Source of the DNA: Rhea pennata
Taxonomy: Eukaryota > Chordata > Aves > Rheiformes > Rheidae
Reading direction: 5' to 3'
Assembly: GCF_028389875.1 (NCBI RefSeq)
Contig: NC_084664.1
Location: 136,307,466-136,371,465 of the forward strand
DNA length: 64,000 nucleotides
This document shows, one piece after another, positions 51,101 to 59,400 of the stretch. Each line of letters begins with the position of its first letter. The first letter of the stretch is position 1. Below the pieces are notes generated by a model, which made no database searches, was not told the DNA's origin, and saw only the letters and a program-made list of their open reading frames with translations. A program made the translations under genes and the position numbers.

Positions 51101-54100
51101 ATCATGTAAAAGACTTCAGGACTAACAAGGTTTTGCTGGCCTCCCACTTACTAAGTTTGAGTCTTCCTTACACCTTTCTGTAGGGACCTTCATTACAGTA
51201 AATCTGTATTCTGAATCCGCACAAAGAACAGTGTTTGCACCTTCACTTCTTTACTGAATTCTTAGAAAGCTGAATACTGGAAGAACAGTGATAAAGAACA
51301 GCAAAACGCTCACAAAAAATACAGATATGATTTTCCTGTGCCTCTGTCTATAAGGACTCAGTACACAAGTATGTGTCAAAGCCTCTGCAGTGGGTCAGTC
51401 ACTCAAAGTCAGAGCTCTTAAAACTGAGGGTTTCTGGATGATATTCATGAAAGAAAATAGGAAAAAAGAAAAAATGAATTTTTCTCTAATAGTGAAAAGA
51501 GAAAACATTTCAGATGCATAAGTCTAAATAAATTCTACTGGAGTTAGAGAAAAGTCTTACAAAAAGTAGGAAAATTAAAACCGGGAATTTTTAAAGAAAC
51601 TAGAAATTTATACATAGTTGCAGCAGTTTTAAAACAAGTATATGAGAAAAGGGATGCAGAAGGAAGTCTAGAACATTCCTCCCCAGACTGGTTTATTTGG
51701 AATTAAGAACATTGAAAGCAAGTAAGTTTGCCAGATACCTATTTCTCTTCCTCACCCCTAGCTGACAAAGACAACTGTGTTAACATTAAGTATTTTTTGA
51801 CTTTACAGAGTAAAACTCAGCAACTTTAACACTGAATTAAGAAATCAAATAGGAAAAAAACCACCATGCATGATCTGATCCTTTTAGTTTACAGACACAT
51901 GTTGGATGGATACAGACTCAATAACCAATTCCCATGCAGTTAGTGCTGTAAACCATTCATAAGCACAGCTAAGACCAGTGAAATCAGATGTAGGCTGATA
52001 AATTATGAATTATTTCTTTTAAACTAGGTTACACCATCACTTCAGCGTTACGCTGAAGATAACACTTGCACTGCTATATCAGTAAGTAAGCCAAAGAGAC
52101 GTTAATACTTTTAATCAAGTGATCCTGATGTCATTGTCATAGAAGAGAGCCAAATGCTTTCAAATGCTGTGTGCTAGGAAAAAAAGAAGAAAAATGTACT
52201 GAAACAGAACCAGAAGAGGTCATCTGGCCCAGACAGGACTATCTATACCAGAATCACTCTGATGTGAATTTGCATCAAGAAATTGCAGTATCTTCACCAC
52301 GTGCAGGGCATAACATTTAGAAGTAGGTTAGTGATATGCTAGCAACTCCATTCTTCCTGTTGGAAAAAGCGGTATCTTGGTATCATTTTAGTCCACTACT
52401 CATCTCCATTCACAGCAGAGATAGGGAAAAAAAAAAAAAAAAAAAATCTACTCCCCTTTCTTGTCACAGGTGACTTAATTATGTCATGACTTCTGTTTGT
52501 CATTGATTTTTCTCTTTTAGATTAAAGAGCCCCACTTACTTCTAATTTTCCTTTTATGTTACACTTTCTAGACATAAATTTGTCTTGCTGCTTTCCTCTG
52601 GACTCTCTCCAATTGATCCATATCTGTCCTCAACTGCAGTGCCCCAACTGGACATTCTATGCCATTCAGCTCAAAAGAAAAGATGGAAAGCGAGTTGAAC
52701 ATTACATTCAGGTATTTATACAAGATGACATCTGATAGTTTTTTTTTTTTTTTTTCAACTCTTCTGATAAGGACATAAGATCTAATACCTAGAAATCCAT
52801 ACTCAACTTCAAAAGTTATCTTTTTACTACTAGGAAACTATGACTTAAAAAATTTGACACTTTTCCAGAGGGTGAGGGTGGTTATCCCATCTCTTTGGAT
52901 CATGGGAACTTGGAACATTTTTCCAGGAAGTGAATGAAACATATTTACTGAAAAAAACATCTATGTACCATATATAAAGATGAAAAAACAGAGCAACCCT
53001 ACCTACCTATTCTGAACTCTGGCACTAGAAACTACAAAGAATTCTCTTTAAAGCTTCCAAGTAACAGCAGGCACAGATAATGATGAGGAAAAGTGTTGTT
53101 GTTGAACTCGCTTCCTTTACAAGGTAACACTTATTTCATATTTGCTTCCTTCTTCAGGAGCTTGTCAGGAAACTAGATTAAACAAAAACTCAAATACCAC
53201 AAAAAACCTATTGACTGACCTGCAAAAAACTTAGTAAAACCTTGGTATGTTAACAATGTATTCAGCTGTTAAGGGTTACCAAGCAAGGATGCTGATGCTT
53301 GGCTTGTACTTATCTAACAAGTTAGGATTGAGGGGAAGCTCCCCATGAATTTCTCCTCAGGCATATATGTTCTCATTCTGTTCTGCACGCACACTGCCAT
53401 ATGAAATGTTGGCTATGTTGCAGGTGGCGGGGGGGGGGGGGGGAGAGGGGGAAGAGGAACATACCATTACCATCTAAAGCTACTAAATAAAATGTTTTTC
53501 TCTGCCTCTAACCAAGAGAAATTGATATACATAGGATCCTCCAGAACTGGAAATTTGCCACTTTTTATATTGTTTTAGATGATCACTGAAAAACAATTTT
53601 GATTAGCAAAGAAAAAAAGCAGCTGATAAACTGAAAAATCAACATCTTTCAATGTGTCTTTATCTCCTTACCTTTCTTGTGGAACAGCAAACCAGTACTC
53701 ATGTTTTTTATCCCTCTGTGCATACTGTTGCATTGACGCACTTGCTTGAGAAACAAATGTTTTTCTCATAGGTTTTCCAACCCTGAGACGCAAGAACTTG
53801 TGTGATCGATGTCTCCGTTTTTCTTTTGTAAGACCAGAACCTATTAGTAAAGAAAAAGCAAATTATCACCGTGTGCAACAGGACTAAACAAAACCACTAG
53901 TCAATTCTGAATTAGAGAATATACATATGTAGGTCATGTACATGTATAGGTATTAAGAGACAAGGTAACACAGGCTCTACTAGTTTCATGGAAAAGGACT
54001 TTAAGTTATACCAGCAGAATTAATTTCAGAGCATAATATATTTGAATTCACACATTCATTCCTGCTTCCAACTCCAGTTCCCATTATATTAGTCTTCCAT

Positions 54101-56416
54101 CTATATTTCAAAGTATTTCAGAAGGTACTCTCAATACGTAACTGTAAACGTATTTGGACATCCCTCCCACTGTTGAGAAGTTTTTCTGAACACATGCAAA
54201 AAAAGACAGTGTTAACTAAACACCTAAATATATCAAAATTGTTCCTTAATTTCTTTTCATTAAAAGAAGAAAAATAAACAAAAGCCACCCCACACACTAT
54301 CACAGAACTAAGATGAAATTTAATTTGTTAGCTATTTCAAACATTTTAAAGGCGTAAAACGCCACTTCATGATGAAGTACACTGGATGCTGCTGTATGGG
54401 TTTCTCTCTAGAACAGTATATTTAATCGAGTTAATAGTATAATCAGACTATCCTCAAGGTCTGGATTCTCAGTGTAAGGTTGAATTCTTTCTAAAACTAT
54501 TCGCTTGTCAGATAAAACTTGTCAGTTTTCTGAGCTCCAGCCACAAGAGACTTTTTAAAGCATGGAAAGAAAATAAAGTCTCAAGAGTTCTGATGATCAA
54601 CTATGACCACAAAAAGGTTTAACCTACCTCGAGTTACCTGTACGTACAGATGTTTCAGTTTTCTAAGATACCCAAGACTTTTTACAGTTTAAGTTTGCCT
54701 TCAGTGACCGTTCTGACTACTGATATGAGCTCATCATTTTCATGACCACCTATATACACATCCCTACTGTATGTTTTTGCTAACAGACCTTCTACTCTCT
54801 GTTTAGAAGAATACTGTTCTATGAAAAAATGTTTTTCAGTAAATAGTTAAATGAGCACATATGTTTCCTGATCATCATTTACAATAGTCTAGAATGATAT
54901 TTGCAGTATATAAAATGGCAGGACAGTGACAGCAGATATGATTTTAAAGTGCTTTATATAAGCACATAAGTTCAAAGAATTATCAGGTTAAAAAAATTTT
55001 TATAGGTCTTGCACAAACCTGTGGCAGTTGGGGGGGAGGGAGGAAGGATACTCAAACTGATCTTGGCCATTCAGATGGAACAGTTTAAAAAGTTCTCTAA
55101 ACTGGAGCTCAGAGAAGTTGGATTTGTACTGCAGAGAGAATCAAAGATATTGATTCTTTCTCTTGGATGAATCTAAGTTTACCAAAAAACCTGAGCCCTC
55201 AAATGGAGTACTTAAGACTGTCATTTTTTTTTTTTGCATATTCTCATATGTTTTGGTATATTTGATACAGAATTCTACAGAAAGAAATTTAGTGGCTATT
55301 GTTTCTTCAATACTCTTTTCCTTTTAATTTGTACTAATAGCCAACTAACTGAGCAGCAATGCGATATTATTTATATATATATATAAAAAAATATAAAATG
55401 TGGACTTACTTAAATACAATGGTATACTGTTACGTGTGTGTATTATGATTTTCCCATATTTCAACTACATCTAGCTTTTATTTCAATTTGTTGGTTAAAA
55501 TAAGATTCTGTAAAAACAGAAAAGAATGAAAAAGTCCATGGGAAAGCAGGGTAAATACAAGAGAGGGAAATCAAAGGAATTGCTCTTCAGCAATTCTAGA
55601 CTCCTAATGCTGTTAGGATTGCATTCACATCACCCAATTAGCTTTCAGAACAAGTAAAAGAACATTCACTACAAATTTGGAGATGTTTGACCTCAGCAAA
55701 GATCAGCAACTACCAGTTCCCCAAAATCTAGATGCGCAAAACTCCACTGAAAAAGCTGAAATTCAACTAAATCCTTGTTAAATGCAAGAGACGAAAAGAC
55801 TACCTAGATAATTTAACAGTACAAAACTCAGAGTATAACTACTTTAGAGATTTATTCCCATAGACTGAGTACTAAAAGAGTGTTTAGTCTCTCAGTTTTT
55901 AATGACATGCCAACTGCTATTAACAGACCTGCCTAGTCACGTTTAGTCTTTGCCGTGTGAGGAACCTATGCTTTTATGTTGACTCTACTTACACACACCT
56001 GTACACAAAGCTAGTAGAAGCTTCACCAAATCTATCAAGATGTTCTGCATGCACACTGCCATAAGATTATTCATAATTGGCTGTTCTATTTGCATTTTGC
56101 TAACACAACATGCAAGCTAATGAAAAACATGGAATAATTCCAATGTAAGCTAGTGGCACAAGCCTCTAAAGCAAGCTGTATTTTTTCCTCCCTTTCTGCT
56201 TCATCCCCACAACTTCCAGTGTGGCTGTAACACCAGTTGAAGGAGAAAACTTCTTACCAGCACCCCTCTCAATCTGACTGTATGCACATAACTTTGGTTA
56301 TATACGCATATACTTCATGACTGTGCAGTTCATCCTGTAAAAAAACCTGTAGCATCATTCAATGAAAGTATTTTTCAGAAAACAGACAAAACTATCAGTG
56401 TCTAGTATACTATCTG

Positions 56417-56457
<41 letters not shown>

Positions 56458-59400
56458 TACACACACACACAAAAAAAATTCTAAGAGCAGCAACAGTGGC
56501 AGAGAACACTTGTGCTTGCATTTGCACTGCACAGCAAATGTGCAGCAACTGTGACCAGTTGCTGGTTACAACCAGCAACAACTGATAACTGATATTTTCG
56601 CCAGAGGATTTCCTCTAGTGGTTTATGGTGCAAAAGCAGAATCATCACAGAGTGATGCAACTATTAAGTGACTTGAAATTTCAAAATTCAGTTCCTTCAA
56701 CTGTAAAAAGAAGGAAGTGTAAGGTTATTTTCTGCTAATCCAAAAATACACTTCTATGCAATACAAACTCAGCTATCAGTTAGAATCAGAAATTAACCTG
56801 AACTTCAAATATACTCTTCCCATTTGTAATAGGTATTATAATATTTTATCTTCTTTAGAGCCCACAAACTTTGCATAGATTAATACGACTAGTTCACTTC
56901 CATTAGTGAGATGGAAAGGCAAGAGAAAGTGACTTAGTGGTTTTTTTAAAAAGCAAAATAAAGTATATTCAGCAACATAATCTCTACTTGCTTAAAAAAA
57001 AAGAAAGCCAACACATTTTTATATGAATTTAGACTTTGCAGCTACTACTACTTGGGCCTGACCTTTACAGAGGAATAGAGGTACTCAAGGAAGTAAGTCT
57101 ACTTGTTCCCTATATTCATTGCTTACTATTAGTATCTTATCTAGCTCTTATTTAAGCTGAGAAATGCTTTTCATATGCTCAACATTGTTCTAGTCAGCAC
57201 GAAAGAATGACAAGACCCAAGTAAAGCAAAAATTCTGAAAAAATCAATCTAAGCCTTAAATAGTTTTATTTTAAACCTCTGGTGTTTGCTACTCACATTC
57301 TAAACCTTACCTTAACCACAATGCAGACACCCTATGCAAAAGATGAAATTCCTTCAGTGAAATACATTCATACACATATACTTTGGGACCAAGATTTAGG
57401 TTACAATTAGCTGATTGCCAAGGAACATGTTTTTGAGCTCTGCAGTGACCAGTATCTTGTGAGTCTGGTAGCACTGGCTTATTTAATGTACTATCTTTTT
57501 AAGGAAGTTTTAAGATGATAATAAATACAATTTCAATGAGGAAAAATGGCAGAAACAAAAGGTATTCATGCTTTCAGTTTTCTTAACAATATTTTGTCCC
57601 TGGTAATTTTCAAAGTTATTAAAAAAATTGCTTATCTATATTCAAACCAAAAAAAATATATATATAAGCAAATATATGGGAAAGATGTGTTCTACAGAAT
57701 GATTTACATAATGAGTAAAAGCAAAGGAAGAGAAAATTCCAAGGAACTGGAAGGAGATACTGCAAATCTGAAGACTTGCACTGTATCTACAAACATTGAT
57801 TCCCTTACCTTCTAACCGCCCATCTCCCGCAATCACATTTTTCTGATTAGTCTCCTTTTGTGAATCCTGCTGCAAGTTCTCTCTTTGTTGTCTGGTTTGT
57901 TGCATAGTGTGGGTCTTCCAGAGTTTACGAAGTTCCTCAACTTCTGTCTCTGAGTCTTGGGTTTGCTCTTTCACCGGTTCTCCCTTATCGGTTGTCTCTT
58001 TCTTTTGAGAGTCTGTGGCATCTTCACAACGGGGACATTCCTCTCCTGTCTTACTCTCCCCTTTCCGTTGATTTTCTACTGTGAAATCCTGATCTTTGCC
58101 AGTTTCTGCCTGTGTGTCATGCTCTTCACTGTGACGTGATCCTTGCAAAGGCTGTGGAACATTGTTTGCAACAGTTTCACTAGATTCTTGTTCTTCCTTT
58201 AGAGATGTTTTAGTACTTTCTGAACCTAGACTGGGAGTATCAAACTGTTTAACATTTGCAGTCAGTTCAGCACTGGATTTTAAGTCACCAGGAGCTTCAT
58301 TTGAGTCTGAAATGATTGTTAAACATTCTGCACTAGTCTGGTTTATTGTTTGGACAGATTCTGATGATGCTCCAGAAGATTTATCTTGTCGAAGATCATC
58401 TGAGGAGACGAGTTCCTCGCGTATTGGAGAGAGTTCTGATTCTGTGAACACATCTTCCGAAAGGGACTCCTCTGTGCTCCTCGGGGCAGTACTAGCACTG
58501 TCGTTGCCTGTATCTCGAATCCTTGAATCCATCTCGTCTGTATTGCTCCTTGGTATTTTCTTGGCTTGGGAAAGTTCCCTCACAGACAGCTGTTCTACAT
58601 CTCTGTTAAGCAGATAAGAATGTTATACTAGGTGCCTTTTATTTAACTTTTCAGTAAGTACCATTTAATGCTGAAGCAAATAATTAAGGATTTTTTTTTA
58701 AAAGAACACCTTAATCCTATTAAGAAACAACCATAAATTACATTCTTATAAAGGTAGACATGTGGTAGACCTTCTGCCAGGGTGACCCAGATGACTTCCC
58801 AACTTCACAGCACTGTGCCGTAAGATGCTCTCCTACAAAACCCAACCCACTTGAGAGGCTTAAAGTGTAAAAATAAAGAAAAAAAAATCCTACACAACTA
58901 TAAACTCTAAAGGTAGAAGTCCTTCTCAATCTTTTAAGCTCTGTCTACCGAAGAGGTCAGTATAGCATGTCCCATTCTATTATAAAGCTGACACTTTGCT
59001 CACTTGTAAAACATGAACTGCAAAAATCATTGTTTAACCTTAGCTACCTAAGCTACTCAGTGCAGATCTGTCAAGTCCATAGGAACCACAGTAGATCTCA
59101 CCATTTTGCCCATGAGAAATGGTCAACAGTAATCAGTGTCTTGGCTGACTAGCTTACACAGGCACATAACTCTGAAAAACACTATTAGGCAAAATAAATA
59201 CATAACTGTATTACCTAACTGAACACTTCAAAGAACAGAGATGAATGTTGATAAATAGTGCAAGAAACTGTAAGAATGAGTGTAGAATTTATTTTCCCCA
59301 AAGGAAATTATTATATTCAAAACTTGCCTTTAGATATAAGCTTTCTAAAAATTCTTTAAATCTTAGTAGAGGAGGACTAGAACAGGGCTGTGAAAATGTT

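Larger units (their letters stand above)
50341..53671 (-). other. OXR1: OXR1 intron (3.3 kb)
   Basis: It contains an A20 run (52427-52446), a CR1 remnant (about 52515-52668), a T17 run (52739-52755) and a G15 run (53429-53443). No exon or RNA gene is recognised. Confidence 0.85.

Noticed and set aside
57642..57808. Continuation of the long open frame past the OXR1 794-nt exon
   Set aside because: A strong donor (GAAG|GTAAGG) at 57809/57808 and the matching phase of the next exon show that this part is intron; it is hydrophobic and TA-rich.
58162..58617. 151-codon frame on the + strand opposite the OXR1 large exon
   Set aside because: It is an antisense shadow of a low-complexity Ser/Glu-rich coding exon, which tends to be open on the other strand.
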